The notes under the pieces are model-generated. The model saw only the letters and a program-made list of their open reading frames with translations, did not search any database and was not told where the DNA came from. Made by a program: the position numbers and the translations under genes. A stretch of DNA of 54,209 nt from a virus: positions 1-54,209 of IMG/VR virus record IMGVR_UViG_3300008050_000051. The stretch is one strand, 5' to 3'. Shown here in pieces: positions 28,911 through 39,175 of the stretch; the first letter of the stretch is position 1; each line of letters opens with the position of its first letter.

Positions 28911-29193
28911 GGTAAGTACCATATATAAAGGGATGATAGATATCTATCTCTATGGAAACAAAGAAGTTAGTTACTTGTTCTGGCGAGTACTTACATTTCT
29001 TTGTAAGATAATTATAAAGCATTTCTAGCTTGATAGGTTTTTGTTTGCTCATGGCATCCAGAACTTTAAATTGAAAGTGCTTAACAAACTTTTCAGAGTA
29101 TTTATGTCTCCATTTTTCTACAAACCCATAACTAAGCGTTTCATTGATTAGATCAAGAAAGTCTATAATCTCGATGTCTAGGTTATTACTCAT
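28888..29193 (-). CDS. hypothetical helical protein (101 aa)
   Basis: Almost entirely helical, with ties to neither a known enzyme nor a membrane. It overlaps the nuclease gene end convergently by 23 bp. Its upstream spacer on the - strand contains tatataaatatt, close to the T4 late -10 motif TATAAATA. Function unknown. Confidence 0.55.
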   Translation of the reverse strand: MSNNLDIEIIDFLDLINETLSYGFVEKWRHKYSEKFVKHFQFKVLDAMSKQKPIKLEMLYNYLTKKCKYSPEQVTNFFVSIEIDIYHPFIYGTYPKTSFSS

Positions 29194-29222
29194 GATTTAA
29201 TATTTATATATTATATAAGAGC

Positions 29223-29588
29223 ATGGCGAAATTTTCAAAACAAATTCAGAATTTTTTAAAAGAAGTTGGGGCACATCCAGATCTTCATGTACAATCGGTC
29301 CCTAAAACCGACTCTTGTGCAGTACCTGGAGATGTAGTATTTTTTAGGTATAAGTTAGGTACAGGAGTGGGGAGTAGGAAGGCTAGGTTATTATTGGTAA
29401 CCTTACCTATTACCAGAGTAGCCGGGACAGGCAATTTGTTACTAACAGGATTCAAACTACCTGAAGATGGCAATTATACTCCAGAATCTTTGGAAACCCT
29501 ATATAAAAATGGGAATTTACCTCTCGATAATTTTAGAACCTATATTATGAGTAACATATTTGGTCATCTTAGAAGAATAAGGAAGTAG
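29223..29588 (+). CDS. hypothetical tail-cluster protein (121 aa)
   Basis: A basic, beta-rich protein with CAVPGDVVFFRYKLGTG (about residues 32-48), reminiscent of a small SH3-like barrel, and KARLLLVTLPITRVAG. It lies 2 bp before the tail-length candidate gene and begins the long tail operon, behind an AT-rich spacer. No T4 equivalent is recognised. Confidence 0.55.
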   Translation: MAKFSKQIQNFLKEVGAHPDLHVQSVPKTDSCAVPGDVVFFRYKLGTGVGSRKARLLLVTLPITRVAGTGNLLLTGFKLPEDGNYTPESLETLYKNGNLPLDNFRTYIMSNIFGHLRRIRK

Positions 29589-29590
29589 AA

Positions 29591-31330
29591 ATGGTATTAC
29601 CTGTAGTAGGCACAGTAGTAGGAGGAGCTTTAGATGCCACGATGGGGCAAATGATAAAAGCTATAGATAGTTTAAAATCTACTATAGTTGATAGCATTGC
29701 ATTCGCAGATAATGCTCAAAAAGCGTCTCTAGCTTTAGGCCAAACTTATAAAGATACTAATGATTCTTTAGGTCCTACTATGGAAAATCTTAGGGGGGAT
29801 ATGAATGAGCGTTTTGCTGCTGCAATTGTTGGTCTGGAGGTGGGACTTCAAGGAAGTACGCAAGGTATTGCTAGGCTAGTTAATCAACAAAGATTAACTG
29901 GAACTCAATCAGCTAATACAGCTAAAGCCTTTGCAGGGTTAGAAGCTACTTTAGGGTTATCGAGAGAAGAGACTAATAACTTGGCAGCAAGTTTAGTAGT
30001 GACAGGTGAAGAATGGCAAATTAGTACTGATAATTTAGTAGGTGCGATAGATTCACTAAAAGCCACCTTCCCAGCGCAAGCTCTTGCTGGAATGGGAGAT
30101 AAAGTCCAAGGAGCTATGGTTCAATTACAGGCTGAATTAGGCCCTCAGTTGGCAGGACCGCTCAGTAATGTAATGAAAATGGTTATGGATACAAGCATGG
30201 AAGGTTATGAAAAGCTAACCATGCTTGGTATTGGAGATGTGAGAGAACGCCTGTCTGCGTCTCAAAATGCTACAGAAGCACAAGAAATATTAAAAAATGC
30301 AATGGTTACTGCATCGGATAATTTTAAGAACGTTGCAGGAAACGCAGAAGAAGGGTTTTTCCAGATAGGTATTGCTACTGAGCTATTTGGACAGCAAGCT
30401 ATTAATTTTACGACTGTTGCTGATAATTTTGGTGTTAGAGTAAAGAGAGAAGCAGAGGAGTCAGATAAATTTGCTGATTCTCTAGAGGTTCTGCGAAGTG
30501 AAATTCTTCAACCGTTTGCTAAAGCTGTTGCTGAAAATGTCTTCCCTATACTGCTTAAACTTGTTCCATTTTTTCAAAAAGCTATTATCGCTGTAGTTCG
30601 TGGGCTAAGGATAGGTCTAAACTTGTTAGATCCTGCATGGAAGTGGCTTAAAAATTCTATAATGGAAATTTCAGATATGTTCACTTCTAGTAGTGACAAT
30701 ATTAAGACTGCTATTCATTGGGGTATTGTTGTTCCTGTGGAAAGTGTAAAGTTTGTTTTTGGTAGTTTAAAAGCAGGAGTAGGAGTACTACTTTTAGGAC
30801 TAATGAAACTTGCAGAAGGTATTGCGAGAGTAATAGAAAAGATTAGTAGTTTCTTTGGAGGGAGCCTTGAAGTAAATGAAGATCGTGTAAAAAAAATGCA
30901 GGATTTTGCCCTAGCTATGATTGAAAGCGGGGGAGATACTGCACGGTCCTCCTGGGATAGGATTACCATGGATTCTGAAAAATCTGGTGATAAGGCGCTA
31001 AAAGACTTGTCCGATTCATCTAAGATGGGTAATCAATTACTTGGGGGCATAGATGAAGACATGACTAAAAACTTTGCTACACTTGGGAAAATAGAAAAAA
31101 ATACAAAAAATATAGATGATAAGACCCCAGAACTTGTAATATCCCGGCCTAAATTTTTAGATGAGACTGCGGTAATGCTAGGGGAAAGTATAGAGAGGAT
31201 CCTTGGTGTAGGAGGGGATACCACTCCTGAGGAATCACTAGAAGAACAAAAAACTCAAACATCCCTCTTGGCTGGTATTCTAAACACAGCAGGAGGAGTA
31301 GGAACCCCAATTCTAACGGAGATGGAATAA
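29591..31330 (+). CDS. tail tape-measure-like protein candidate (579 aa)
   Basis: Mostly helical with small residues (VVGTVVGGALDATMGQMIKAI start), long Ala/Gln/Leu-rich segments and a hydrophobic helix region about 300-345 and 375-425 (FVFGSLKAGVGVLLLGLMKL), the membrane-active pattern of tape-measure proteins. Length is near that of T4 gp29 (590). It sits before the baseplate/tail tube genes. Sequence identity to gp29 was not verified, so the role is inferred. Confidence 0.55.
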   Translation: MVLPVVGTVVGGALDATMGQMIKAIDSLKSTIVDSIAFADNAQKASLALGQTYKDTNDSLGPTMENLRGDMNERFAAAIVGLEVGLQGSTQGIARLVNQQRLTGTQSANTAKAFAGLEATLGLSREETNNLAASLVVTGEEWQISTDNLVGAIDSLKATFPAQALAGMGDKVQGAMVQLQAELGPQLAGPLSNVMKMVMDTSMEGYEKLTMLGIGDVRERLSASQNATEAQEILKNAMVTASDNFKNVAGNAEEGFFQIGIATELFGQQAINFTTVADNFGVRVKREAEESDKFADSLEVLRSEILQPFAKAVAENVFPILLKLVPFFQKAIIAVVRGLRIGLNLLDPAWKWLKNSIMEISDMFTSSSDNIKTAIHWGIVVPVESVKFVFGSLKAGVGVLLLGLMKLAEGIARVIEKISSFFGGSLEVNEDRVKKMQDFALAMIESGGDTARSSWDRITMDSEKSGDKALKDLSDSSKMGNQLLGGIDEDMTKNFATLGKIEKNTKNIDDKTPELVISRPKFLDETAVMLGESIERILGVGGDTTPEESLEEQKTQTSLLAGILNTAGGVGTPILTEME

Positions 31331-32376
31331 TGGCATATATTGTAGATAGGAAGTTACCCGATAGAACAAAACTTATGTTTTACTATCCTAAACCTACGGA
31401 AGAGTCCGATTATTATGTTGTAGGACTTCCTTTTTTTGAGAATGTTAGTATAAAAGAATCCAAAAAAGCTAGGTATAAAAAATATTCTCTAATATCTAGG
31501 TCTAGTGACCTTTATAGCTATTTAGGAGCTAATTCCAGACAATTATCTTTAGCGTTCACTATCACGTTACCTCACATCGTAGATCTTCATGATGATATAA
31601 CTTTAGATAAATATATAAATTATCAATCAGATAAAGAAAATTTTGAAGCAGAAAAAAAGAAATTTTTAAAACCTTATGAAGCCCTGACTGGGGAGACTGG
31701 GATGGCTTTTAAATTAGGAACTAAGTATACTCAAGATTTAGCTAAAGATACTGCAAAAACTGTTCTGATGAATGCCACCATAACTAATTCTCTAAACTTA
31801 CAGGATAAGCATTTTATTCAAAGTCGCTATGGAATTAGTGAGGGGGATATGAATACTATAAATACTTTGGGGAATGTAACTAAAAATTGGGTTGGTAATC
31901 CCTTATCCACATTTGATGGAGCAGCTACGGCAGCTAATGTTGTAAATGCACAGGAAGCAGCACAGAAGGAAGCAAAACTTAATATTGAAAATAACCAAGA
32001 CTTGGAACTCCGGTATAGGATAATTGATATTATTATTTACTGGACTAATATTATTAGATCAAGTGTAGTTAATTATTCTAAAAATCCTATTTATGGGCCT
32101 CCAATTATTAGATTGAGACACGGAATTATGTACCAAGATATTCCATGTATTTGCACAGCGTATTCTATTGATTATGACGAGGCAGCAGGGTATGACGTTA
32201 ATACATTATTGCCTCGTAGAATAAAATATACTATGAAGTTAGAAGAGATTAGAACAGGTGATTTCGGAGAGTTCGACCCAGCGGATATTATTAAGAAAGA
32301 TAACCTAGCTGGTTGGGAAGCTGTGGTTACAGGGGATACTCATAGCATGGATCCTGGATACGGAGGGATTCTCTAA
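31330..32376 (+). CDS. baseplate / tail-tube cap-type protein (348 aa)
   Basis: The 348-residue product contains KYSLISRSSDLYSYLGANSR and LAFTITLPHI near residues 55-82, a segment recurring in baseplate-proximal proteins of myoviruses. Immediately followed (one-base overlap) by the gp53-like wedge gene. The position fits a tail-tube initiator or baseplate cap such as gp48/gp54, but direct homology was not demonstrable by eye. Confidence 0.5.
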   Translation: MAYIVDRKLPDRTKLMFYYPKPTEESDYYVVGLPFFENVSIKESKKARYKKYSLISRSSDLYSYLGANSRQLSLAFTITLPHIVDLHDDITLDKYINYQSDKENFEAEKKKFLKPYEALTGETGMAFKLGTKYTQDLAKDTAKTVLMNATITNSLNLQDKHFIQSRYGISEGDMNTINTLGNVTKNWVGNPLSTFDGAATAANVVNAQEAAQKEAKLNIENNQDLELRYRIIDIIIYWTNIIRSSVVNYSKNPIYGPPIIRLRHGIMYQDIPCICTAYSIDYDEAAGYDVNTLLPRRIKYTMKLEEIRTGDFGEFDPADIIKKDNLAGWEAVVTGDTHSMDPGYGGIL

Positions 32377-32684
32377 TGGCTTCTAAAGGGAACAGTAATG
32401 GTCCATATGTTTATGATGTTAAAGAAGTTAAGCACAGAGGAGTTACTACTACTACAATAGTGAATACTCCAATTTTTGATTCTTTATTATCAGATTTAGG
32501 TACAGCATATAGGTATGATGTTGGGTACGTTCCGAATGGATATCAACATCGACCTGATCTAATTTCTAATATATTTTATGGAAGTCCTAGGAACTGGTGG
32601 TTATTGATGCTTGTAAATGGCATTAGTGATCCAAATGAAGGCTTTAAACAGAATGACAGGATACTTATACCTAAGTTAGCATGA
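32376..32684 (+). CDS. baseplate wedge protein, T4 gp53-like
   Basis: 102 residues carrying the gp53 pattern: YVPNGYQHRPDLISNIFYGS, RNWWLLMLVNGISDPNEGF and a final NDRILIP. The R-x-D-L-I-S, WW and N-G-I-x-D-P motifs define the LysM-like gp53 family that joins neighbouring wedges around the hub. Shorter than T4 gp53 (196), as in many environmental relatives. Overlaps both neighbours by 1-4 bp. Confidence 0.85.
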   Translation: MASKGNSNGPYVYDVKEVKHRGVTTTTIVNTPIFDSLLSDLGTAYRYDVGYVPNGYQHRPDLISNIFYGSPRNWWLLMLVNGISDPNEGFKQNDRILIPKLA

Positions 32685-35323
32685 GAATCCCTACAACAAA
32701 TGTTATTATTGGTTTCGATAGAAAAATTATGGAAAGATTTTTCAGTAATGGGGCCACTTATACAAGTTTACTCAAAGGGCTTAGTTTGAGTGGGCAAGAT
32801 ACATTACTTTTTGATAACGAATCTAATCCTAATTTTATTTCTTTTGAGCATTCTTTAAATTTTGGAACTGGGATGAGAATGAAATTAGAATTCATAGATC
32901 CTAAAGGCCAGTTCGAAGAAAGATACATAAGCGATAATATAATAAAAAATATAGCAGGATTTGAACATAATGATCCAGGAAATAAGGATATAGATTCTTT
33001 TTCAGAGGAAATAAACAAACAAGTTGAGGAGTCTCAAAAAGAATATTCAAAAGAAAATTTTTTACTATATGCCAATGAGTATAAGAAACATTTTGGGACT
33101 AAAGAAATTTATGTTGCTTATGGATCAGGAGAAAATTTAAATCTTTGGTCGGGACCACATAGGACCATATTACAGGGAGTTGATATTGATGTTGCAGGAC
33201 CAAGAAAAATTACAATTACATTAGTTCCAACTGACCAAGCCCTTCAAATGTCCCACCGTCGAGGAGCATATAATGAACTAGTTAATTTAAATTTAGCTGG
33301 ACTTAGGATGCAATTTAGAGGGCAGTCAAAAAAAATTAAATTTGCTACACCAGAAGGAGAGAGGAGCACTGCACTTTATAGTCCGTTGCATTATTATGAT
33401 TTAGGGGAAAACTATTCAGATGACGTAGAAAAAGACACAGAAGAATTAAAAAGTTTTCTACAAAATGCAGATTTAGCTGATTTGGCCTCTAATCTAGGAG
33501 ACTTTGATTTTCATTCGATGATTGTGGATGCTTTAAGAAATTATATACAGCAAGCTACAAATAATCCCAATGTTATTGTACTTCTTCCAAATATAAATCT
33601 CATTTGTAGAAAGTATTTAAACGAGATGGTAAAAAATTCTAGATCTACTTTATCAATAGCAAAAAAATCATTAGAAATTACTTTTGGAAGTTTTGAAAAA
33701 TCATCAGAGTCTAAGAACTATTCTATAATTAAACAAAAGGAGCTTGCAAAAAAAGAATGGTTTGTGAGTTATTTTCTTCAAAGTTTCAATTGTAATCTAT
33801 ACTCACAGTCTAAAATTTCAAATTATCTAGCGGCACTTCCTAACTTTGTATTGGGAAAGTTTCTTTATACGGAAAAGAAAAAGGATTCTGTAGCTAGAGG
33901 AAAAGACTATTTTCTAAATAGGGATTTTTATGCTGTGCTTGAACAAAGTGATAGTGGAAAAATACCTGATCATATGAAGCTGGTAAAAGGGGTTCTTAAC
34001 AAGATAAAACTTCATTCAAAGGAGGAGTATCAGCTAGTGCCAGCGTATTTTTCAGAAACGGATACCAGCATTCTTAATTTCTGGTCTACAAAAAAGGGAG
34101 AAGGATTCCCATGCTCTATTTTCCCAACTCTAGGAGGGTATGATAATTTTAATGCTGAGAAAGAGGCTATTATCGTGGGAGATTTAGCTCTAATTCAAAA
34201 TTACTTATATAGCAAGATAAATTATGAAAAAGCTTTAACTAGTATATCAGAGTATAAAAACCAAGCCGTGGACTATAAAGGCCAACAGGAAACCCATGAG
34301 ACTTATTTTCCAAAGCCTCAAAACCCGTATCAAGATTTTTTAAAACCTGAAAGCAAGTACATAACTGCATCGAAGGGTTTTTTATCGGCTGCTGCAAAAG
34401 AGATACCTTTACATCCTCTTGATAAAATATTACTAACTAATTCTCAATATAGAAATAGAATGCGAAGTTATGTATTTCCAAAATATAAAAAGGGGTCCTC
34501 AGGGGCTTTTGGGGATACTGCATATTTGCCTGATGTATTTGCATACGAGGACGTTAACCTGTCTAAAAAGCAAAAAAAGTATATCCAAGATAATAATATC
34601 CCTGTATTCAGATATAACACTCAAAATCCTAATGTAATAGATATAAACTTTAAATTTGGGTCAATTTATTTTGCAAACTTACTTATGGGATTCAAAAAAA
34701 CAATAGAAAGAAAAGCCTCTGGCGTAGCAGCAGGAATTTTGCCTGTAGGAAATGGATCTTTTCCTATAAGAACTAAAGGTGATGCTATAGCTTATGTTAA
34801 GTTAAAAGAGTTTACTTTAGGTTTGGATGAAAAAGAGCGAAATAATTATTCGACTGAGTTAGCAGCATTGATGACTCCAGATCTCGTTAGTTCTATAGGT
34901 AAAAGTACTCCTGAAGAAGCAGCGGATTGGGTAGCAACATTTATAAAGGAATCAAAAGAAACAAAGTATAAAGGGCATGTGTTGATAGATCAATTATTGC
35001 CAGGAAATCCACAAAGTATTATGACTGATTTTATGGAAGAGACCTATAGAAAAGCCCTTCAAATGCAAATTAAAACCCTTCCAACTTTTCATTTATCAAA
35101 TATTTATAACATAAATACAGACACTCTTGTTTTCGCCCAGGACGCTAAAATTGCACAAACCTCTCCCCCAGAAAGAACTCTAATTAATTCGTTTTATAGT
35201 GGTATTTATAAAATAATGGGGTTCCGGCATATAATTAATTCTGGAAGTGCCCACTCAGAATTTAAATTAGTTAAGAATGTTGCAAAGTATAATATAGAGG
35301 AAGAAAGTCGAGAGGATTTATAA
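32681..35323 (+). CDS. probable baseplate hub protein, large (880 aa)
   Basis: The N-terminal ~230 residues (FEHSLNFGTGMRMKLEFIDP, then SGENLNLWSGPHRTILQGVDID and ITITLVPTDQAL) resemble the paired beta-barrel hub domains of gp27/gpD-type proteins. The remaining ~600 residues are mixed alpha/beta and unassigned. It lies between gp53-like and gp5-like spike genes, the expected place for a hub. At 880 residues it is more than twice T4 gp27 (391), so it carries a large extra module. Confidence 0.5.
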   Translation: MRIPTTNVIIGFDRKIMERFFSNGATYTSLLKGLSLSGQDTLLFDNESNPNFISFEHSLNFGTGMRMKLEFIDPKGQFEERYISDNIIKNIAGFEHNDPGNKDIDSFSEEINKQVEESQKEYSKENFLLYANEYKKHFGTKEIYVAYGSGENLNLWSGPHRTILQGVDIDVAGPRKITITLVPTDQALQMSHRRGAYNELVNLNLAGLRMQFRGQSKKIKFATPEGERSTALYSPLHYYDLGENYSDDVEKDTEELKSFLQNADLADLASNLGDFDFHSMIVDALRNYIQQATNNPNVIVLLPNINLICRKYLNEMVKNSRSTLSIAKKSLEITFGSFEKSSESKNYSIIKQKELAKKEWFVSYFLQSFNCNLYSQSKISNYLAALPNFVLGKFLYTEKKKDSVARGKDYFLNRDFYAVLEQSDSGKIPDHMKLVKGVLNKIKLHSKEEYQLVPAYFSETDTSILNFWSTKKGEGFPCSIFPTLGGYDNFNAEKEAIIVGDLALIQNYLYSKINYEKALTSISEYKNQAVDYKGQQETHETYFPKPQNPYQDFLKPESKYITASKGFLSAAAKEIPLHPLDKILLTNSQYRNRMRSYVFPKYKKGSSGAFGDTAYLPDVFAYEDVNLSKKQKKYIQDNNIPVFRYNTQNPNVIDINFKFGSIYFANLLMGFKKTIERKASGVAAGILPVGNGSFPIRTKGDAIAYVKLKEFTLGLDEKERNNYSTELAALMTPDLVSSIGKSTPEEAADWVATFIKESKETKYKGHVLIDQLLPGNPQSIMTDFMEETYRKALQMQIKTLPTFHLSNIYNINTDTLVFAQDAKIAQTSPPERTLINSFYSGIYKIMGFRHIINSGSAHSEFKLVKNVAKYNIEEESREDL

Positions 35324-36433
35324 ATGGCTGAAATAAATTTTAATACCGATATATCATTAGCAGAAGTTAGGGATACTGTTGATGTTACTCGTAATGGATC
35401 GTTCTTAGCATATGTAAACATATTGGATCAAGAACAGATAATACAATATGTAAGTCCTTATGCAAGTAATGGAGCGGGGGCGTTTATATCTATCCCAGAG
35501 GTAGGAACTTTGGTTTTAGTTTGTCAACCAACTAGATCGGGAGAATGGTATTACCTAGGGTCTACTTTTAGCCCAGAGCCAGAACAAGTTGAAGGGGCAA
35601 AAATTCCTGACGCTGATTTGTATCCTTTAGAGAGGGCTAATTCTAGAGTATACGAAGCCAGGGGAGTCCCTATGCGCCAGCAGTTCAAGGGGAGTAATGG
35701 TGGGGGGCTTACCATGTCCGAAGAGTACAATCCCACGTTTATTAGTAAAAAGACGGAACTTACATCGGAAGTTAATAAAAAAGTTAGTTTAATTGATAGT
35801 CCTGCTATTGATTCAATTATACTAGACTCAGGAAATGGGTCCAGAATTACACTTAGCGATAATCCACAAAATCAAAGTATTCCTTCCCGAGCTATACAGG
35901 TTGAAACCGTAGGGCCACAGAAATATATTAATGTTGAATCCCAAACGGATGTAGTTGTTGTGGATGGACGAGAGCTTCAAGTCCTTAATAATTCTACAGG
36001 AGCTAATGCTCCAGAAGGAGATCCAGATAAAGCAGGAAATGTTAATATTCAAAGTAAGTGGAAAGATATTAATGTCTTTACTCAGGCAGAGCAGGGAAGA
36101 ATTTTTATTGAATGTCTAAATGAGGGGGGTGATAGCCAGCTAATTCAGATTGAGACTAATGGTACTGGGGGAGCTATTGTTATAAAAACGAAAGGAGACA
36201 TTCGATTGGACGCAGGAGGGAATATAGATCTAACAGCAGGGAACCAGATAAGAATGAAGAGCGGGGCCGACTTTAGTGTAGGAAGTGGGGGAGCTGTCCA
36301 AGTAAAATCTTCCTCTGATACTAATATTGATGGGGATAAAATTCATTTAAATAGTGGAAATGCCTCTCCAAGTACCCCATCAATTCAAGGTCAGGAAAGT
36401 ACATATGGAAACACTGGTATTACTACATACTAA
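35324..36433 (+). CDS. gp5/VgrG-like spike protein without lysozyme domain
   Basis: 369 residues: an OB-fold-like start (LAEVRDTVDVTRNGSFLAYV, AFISIPEVGTLVLVCQP, GEWYYLGS), a linker, and a C-terminal region with glycine-spaced short strands (GAIVIKTKGDIRLDAGGNID, GGAVQVKSSSDTNIDG) as in triple-stranded beta-helix needles. No lysozyme catalytic motif lies between, unlike T4 gp5. It probably forms the trimeric tail spike under the hub. Confidence 0.8.
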   Translation: MAEINFNTDISLAEVRDTVDVTRNGSFLAYVNILDQEQIIQYVSPYASNGAGAFISIPEVGTLVLVCQPTRSGEWYYLGSTFSPEPEQVEGAKIPDADLYPLERANSRVYEARGVPMRQQFKGSNGGGLTMSEEYNPTFISKKTELTSEVNKKVSLIDSPAIDSIILDSGNGSRITLSDNPQNQSIPSRAIQVETVGPQKYINVESQTDVVVVDGRELQVLNNSTGANAPEGDPDKAGNVNIQSKWKDINVFTQAEQGRIFIECLNEGGDSQLIQIETNGTGGAIVIKTKGDIRLDAGGNIDLTAGNQIRMKSGADFSVGSGGAVQVKSSSDTNIDGDKIHLNSGNASPSTPSIQGQESTYGNTGITTY

Positions 36434-36442
36434 GAGATTATT

Positions 36443-39175
36443 ATGGCATCATTTGATTTAGAAACATTCTTAAAAGTACAAGGGCAAACAGGAACGGGAG
36501 CGTTTCAGGCTTTGGGTATGTCATATGGGATGCCTAGTTGTATGCTTAATTTGGCTTCAGGAGCTATGGGACTACTACCAAGTTCTGTTTTGAGTAGTAT
36601 GCAAACCCAAATTATTGCAGGAAAATCCAAGGCCAATGAAGTAACCAAAGAAGTATTTAAAAAATTAATGCTCAATACAGGTATTATTGAGTTTGATACA
36701 GAAACAGGGTTATTAAAGTTCGGGTCTGATACTGCTTGGATGGGGATTGATAACGATAGTACACAAACTAAAAATAACTTAGCTGGTTTATTGGGGGCAT
36801 TTCAATATGCGAACTCAGTAGGTGCTCAACTTTATCAAAATTACACAGATATAGATAATCAGCTTGAGTCAATTCAAGACTGCTTAGATAAATATAACAA
36901 GCTTCAATCCTTCCAGTCAGGAAACTCCGCTGACGAAAAAGCTACACTATCTCCTCAAGAAGCCGATGAGTTGTTTAACACTGTTTACGCAGGGGATAAA
37001 GCTCAACTTGAATCTGCTAGTAATTTTATAAAAAAGTGTGATATTAAAATTTCTGAAATTAATACGATTCTTGAGGAGAGAAGTAATGATCCCTCTCTGG
37101 AGCCATGCCTGTTAAACTCCTCAGAGTTAGACCCCTATCTGAGTAACACTAACTTTACTAGATGCTCACCACTTGACCCAGCGATGGCAGACGATGCTAT
37201 GGGAGTTGGGGAGGAGGTGTTTAGGCTAACCTATGGCCCTCCTATCTCTGTTGCTGGTCAGTATGTGCTAACCTCAGACGGTCTTTACTACGATTCCCAG
37301 TCAGGAGGGTTGGACCCTATTTACTTGGCTATTTCTGGGATTATACCAGTAGGGGATAAGTGGAAATATGATTTTGACCCTAATTTAGGAGGCAAGGGGC
37401 AAGCTATCTCAATAAAGTCTCTTAGTAAGTTTACGGATAATATTTTTGATCCAGAAAGAATTGATGATAGCAAGGGACTTCAATTATACTATGACGAAGA
37501 CCATTTCCTCTCTGTCCTTCAACAACAAAGAAATAAGCTAGTTTACGATTTATCTTCCGATCTACAAGCTTATATTGATGAGTTTAGTGAAGATTCCTCT
37601 ATCGTAACTAATCAACGAAATTTAATTATATCTGAAATTGCTAATCATAATAATAAAATCAATAGAAGGAAAAAACAAATTGAAGTTGCTGTAAAAGCTC
37701 CTCAGATTTATGGGGATTCTGTGGGACCAAAGTTTCCTCCTGGAAAGATTCCTATAAATGATTTTTCCTACTTAGCTGATTACAATTTAGATGTAGATCT
37801 AGAAAAACAAAATGCTTTGATTTTTAATCAAGCTGATGTAGTTGGGATAGTATTACCTATTAATGCTAAGTTTGCTAAAACAAGTGCCAAGCCTACCTCC
37901 CTGTCCTTTGAGCATTTGAGTATTCCTACAGTAGGTAAGGGGTCTATTTTGTACTCCCCTTCATCAACTCAGGCGGGAACCGTGCTATCTTTAAATGATC
38001 AAATTACGTCAGATAGCTTGTTCGCTATATACAACTTTTTAGAGACTGATTTAGAACTTCCGTCCTCTACAAATTTTCAAGTTACTAATTGTGCAACTGA
38101 GGATATGTACAATAATGCTCAATTAGTTGCCACATCCAAAAGATCCGTATTTGTCTCAGGATTAGGAATTCCTTATTTTGAAGGTATTGTAAAAAACAAG
38201 TATCCTGATACTACGGCTGCCTCTGCGTTGGGGTCGTATGTCAAACTTCCTGATAATAAAGAATTCCGAGATCTAACTTATTCTTCCTTGGGATTTACTA
38301 TGGAGTGTTGGGCACATGTTCCTAATATTACAGATGCAGGAGTAGGGTGGCTAAGTGCCACAGCCTCTTCTTTAACCAAGGTTATTCTAGCAAGCGATAA
38401 TGTAGGTAATGCTTCTGGAGTTTCTGCTCTTGATCATACAGGTGCAGAAAGAGACTTGGACTACCTAAACAATGATAGGGGAGAGCAATTTGTTAGGGGG
38501 ATGGTATGTGGATTCACTAGGGATAGAAGGATCACCGAGGCAGGATACTCTTTAGGGTTATCAGGGTATAGTAATAGTAATCACGATAATGATCCCGCTT
38601 CTTCTTTAAGTTTCTTTATAGCCCCTACGCAATCCAGAGACCTATCTTCTGCTTCTTGGGTTAACAGCGATGATTGCCAGGACTTACCTACATTTTACAA
38701 AATGAAAGTGGACCTATCTGCTACTGATTTTGGGAATGTCTCTTCGCAGTTTGTATTAATTGATGTTACTTGCGATCCCGCTACGAATACTATTAAGATG
38801 TTTGCAGATGGGGCACTAGTTGCTACTTCTTCAATATCGGATGTATTCGGAGTTACTCCCAATATTCCTCCGAGTCTCCCCTCTTTTAAAAAGCCAAACA
38901 GTTTCCAATACTCGTCAACGACTGTTGACGGGCCAGATATACTAAAACAAGGCCCTCTTTTAAATCCCTTCTATACTCCTTGGATAGTTGGAGGTGGTTA
39001 TACTGATGGTATGTATAAATACGGAAACTTTTTAGGGGGAGATAGGAGTGGAATTACCAGTGGGTTGCGTGGACACTTAGGAAGTTTAAAATTTTACTCT
39101 AAAGCACTAGATAATGCAGAGGTTTTAAAAAATTACAAAGCTCAAAAAGGCTTCTTCAAGAATATTAAAATGTGA
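36443..39175 (+). CDS. baseplate/tail protein with C-terminal LamG-like domain (910 aa)
   Basis: Residues 1-420 are mainly helical with cysteines and charged coiled-coil segments (KAQLESASNFIKKCDIKISE; IISEIANHNNKINRRKKQIE). Residues ~607-900 read as a concanavalin A/laminin-G beta sandwich: LTYSSLGFTMECWAHVPNI, KMFADGALVATS and GLRGHLGSLKFYSKALDNAE. Such domains bind sugars. The gene lies between the spike and gp25-like wedge. It may be a baseplate-attached receptor-contact protein; no T4 counterpart is recognised. Confidence 0.6.
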   Translation: MASFDLETFLKVQGQTGTGAFQALGMSYGMPSCMLNLASGAMGLLPSSVLSSMQTQIIAGKSKANEVTKEVFKKLMLNTGIIEFDTETGLLKFGSDTAWMGIDNDSTQTKNNLAGLLGAFQYANSVGAQLYQNYTDIDNQLESIQDCLDKYNKLQSFQSGNSADEKATLSPQEADELFNTVYAGDKAQLESASNFIKKCDIKISEINTILEERSNDPSLEPCLLNSSELDPYLSNTNFTRCSPLDPAMADDAMGVGEEVFRLTYGPPISVAGQYVLTSDGLYYDSQSGGLDPIYLAISGIIPVGDKWKYDFDPNLGGKGQAISIKSLSKFTDNIFDPERIDDSKGLQLYYDEDHFLSVLQQQRNKLVYDLSSDLQAYIDEFSEDSSIVTNQRNLIISEIANHNNKINRRKKQIEVAVKAPQIYGDSVGPKFPPGKIPINDFSYLADYNLDVDLEKQNALIFNQADVVGIVLPINAKFAKTSAKPTSLSFEHLSIPTVGKGSILYSPSSTQAGTVLSLNDQITSDSLFAIYNFLETDLELPSSTNFQVTNCATEDMYNNAQLVATSKRSVFVSGLGIPYFEGIVKNKYPDTTAASALGSYVKLPDNKEFRDLTYSSLGFTMECWAHVPNITDAGVGWLSATASSLTKVILASDNVGNASGVSALDHTGAERDLDYLNNDRGEQFVRGMVCGFTRDRRITEAGYSLGLSGYSNSNHDNDPASSLSFFIAPTQSRDLSSASWVNSDDCQDLPTFYKMKVDLSATDFGNVSSQFVLIDVTCDPATNTIKMFADGALVATSSISDVFGVTPNIPPSLPSFKKPNSFQYSSTTVDGPDILKQGPLLNPFYTPWIVGGGYTDGMYKYGNFLGGDRSGITSGLRGHLGSLKFYSKALDNAEVLKNYKAQKGFFKNIKM

